From NCBI RefSeq assembly GCF_013128195.2, contig NZ_CP053452.2:2294001-2358000 (forward strand): a stretch of 64,000 nucleotides of DNA. The letters are read 5' to 3'. A model generated the notes under the pieces. That model saw only the letters and a list, made by a program, of their open reading frames with translations. It was not told where the DNA came from and made no database searches. Below are positions 63,444 to 64,000 of this stretch, piece after piece. A program made the position numbers and the translations under genes. The DNA comes from Frigoriglobus tundricola. GTDB lineage: Bacteria > Planctomycetota > Planctomycetia > Gemmatales > Gemmataceae. Numbering within the stretch: position 1 is the first letter of the stretch; each line of letters begins with the position of its first letter.

Positions 63444-64000
63444 ATGACCCCGCGCAAGTCCCCGCCCGCGCTCCGTCGTCACAAGCCCAGCAAACAAGGT
63501 GTGGTCACGCTCAACGGGCGCGACCATTACCTCGGTTACTGGCCGGACGGGCAGAAAAAAGCTCCATCGGATCTCCAAGCCGCCTACGACGCCCTCGTCG
63601 CCGAGTGGCTGGCCAACGGCCGCCGACCGACCGTCGAAGCCCCTCCTCCCCTCACCATCGCCGAACTGATTCTGCAATTCTGGGAGCGGTACGCGACCGT
63701 TTATTACCGCCACACCGACGGCACGCCTACCAGCGAGCAGGAGAACTATAAGCTGTCGCTCCGGCCGCTCCGCAAGCTGTTCGGTAAACTGCCGGCGGCC
63801 GAGTTCTCGCCCCTCAAGCTGAAGGCCGTCCGCCAGACGCTCATCGCCGCCGACGTCAGCCGCGGGGTCATCAACCAGCGGATCGGGCGGGTCAAGCGTT
63901 TGTTCAAGTGGGCCGTGGCCGAAGAGCTGGTTGGCGAACCCGTCCACCGCGCCCTGATGGCCGTTGAGGGGCTCAAGGCCGGCCGGTCCGAGGCTCGGGA
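63444..64000 (+). CDS. tyrosine-type site-specific integrase, partial
   Basis: The gene starts at ATG 63444 and runs off the window after 185 codons. Residues about 10-50 resemble the AP2-like or arm-binding start of phage integrases (KQGVVTLNGRDHYLGYWPDG). Residues about 85-180 form the SAM-like core-binding domain (AELILQFWERYATVYYRHTD, VINQRIGRVKRLFKWAVAEE). The catalytic domain lies beyond 64000. Its position next to tRNA-Asp on the same strand is typical of an integrative element inserted at the tRNA 3' end. The type is clear; activity cannot be judged. Confidence 0.85.
   Translation, partial: MTPRKSPPALRRHKPSKQGVVTLNGRDHYLGYWPDGQKKAPSDLQAAYDALVAEWLANGRRPTVEAPPPLTIAELILQFWERYATVYYRHTDGTPTSEQENYKLSLRPLRKLFGKLPAAEFSPLKLKAVRQTLIAADVSRGVINQRIGRVKRLFKWAVAEELVGEPVHRALMAVEGLKAGRSEAR

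Overview
The window is GC-rich chromosomal DNA that most resembles a planctomycete of the Gemmata group (family Gemmataceae). This rests on family content: DUF1501, DUF1800, DUF1552 and DUF1592/DUF1587/DUF1588 proteins, a BBP7-type beta-barrel, a sigma factor fused to DUF1549/DUF1553-like modules, a CsrA, and many secreted c-type cytochrome or PQQ-propeller proteins. It also rests on a rich set of intergenic inverted repeats. No rRNA, CRISPR array or replication origin was seen.

Layout. 0.1-6.5 kb: a stress-type glycine-zipper/DUF2382 protein, an LptD-like outer-membrane protein followed by a DgkA-type kinase, and small membrane proteins. 6.7-10.3 kb: a BBP7 beta-barrel, a proline-rich PEP-CTERM protein and an XrtA-type polysaccharide deacetylase. 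10.5-13.9 kb: housekeeping genes (ADP-ribosylglycohydrolase, PmoA-like DUF6807, pterin dehydratase, pyrE). 13.9-17.3 kb: an HNH nuclease and an AAA ATPase overlapping by ATGA, a Septu-like (PtuA/PtuB) anti-phage module, preceded by a DUF697/YcjF-like membrane protein on the same strand. 17.4-22.1 kb: DUF6580 protein, orphan CoA-transferase beta subunit, Kef-type antiporter and two small proteins. 22.4-25.7 kb: an ECF sigma factor with a very large anti-sigma/DUF4349 protein. 25.8-31.5 kb: M61 peptidase, a frameshifted sigma-factor fusion and a membrane protein. 31.8-34.8 kb: a DevCAB-like ABC exporter (permease, ATPase, membrane-fusion protein). 35-43.6 kb: CE15-type esterase, a secreted protein of unknown function, the DUF1501/DUF1800 pair, a DUF1579/YHS-like protein and CsrA with a long tail. 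44.3-57.6 kb: HAD phosphatase, PQQ propeller, a five-haem cytochrome overlapping a sugar-dehydrogenase-like propeller, a frameshifted hydrolase fusion, and the DUF1592-DUF1552 pair. 57.6-62.3 kb: an MFS transporter and a DUF418 membrane protein split by an intact IS630-family element. 62.4-64 kb: two Cys-rich paralogs, tRNA-Asp(GTC), and the start of a tyrosine-recombinase gene that runs off the window, probably the edge of an integrated element.

How the genes relate. Most operons are short. Clear translational coupling (ATGA or longer overlap) is seen in the Septu-like pair, the ABC permease/ATPase pair, the cytochrome/dehydrogenase pair and the two Cys-rich genes. Nearly every longer intergenic gap carries an inverted repeat, and several repeat families recur at distant sites. 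Two genes are broken by indels in GC-rich runs (28.0-30.2 kb and 50.9-53.1 kb); these may be real decay or sequence errors. The best candidates for follow-up are the DUF697-PtuA-PtuB cluster, the tRNA-Asp/integrase junction with its Cys-rich gene pair, the sigma-factor fusion and the repeat families.
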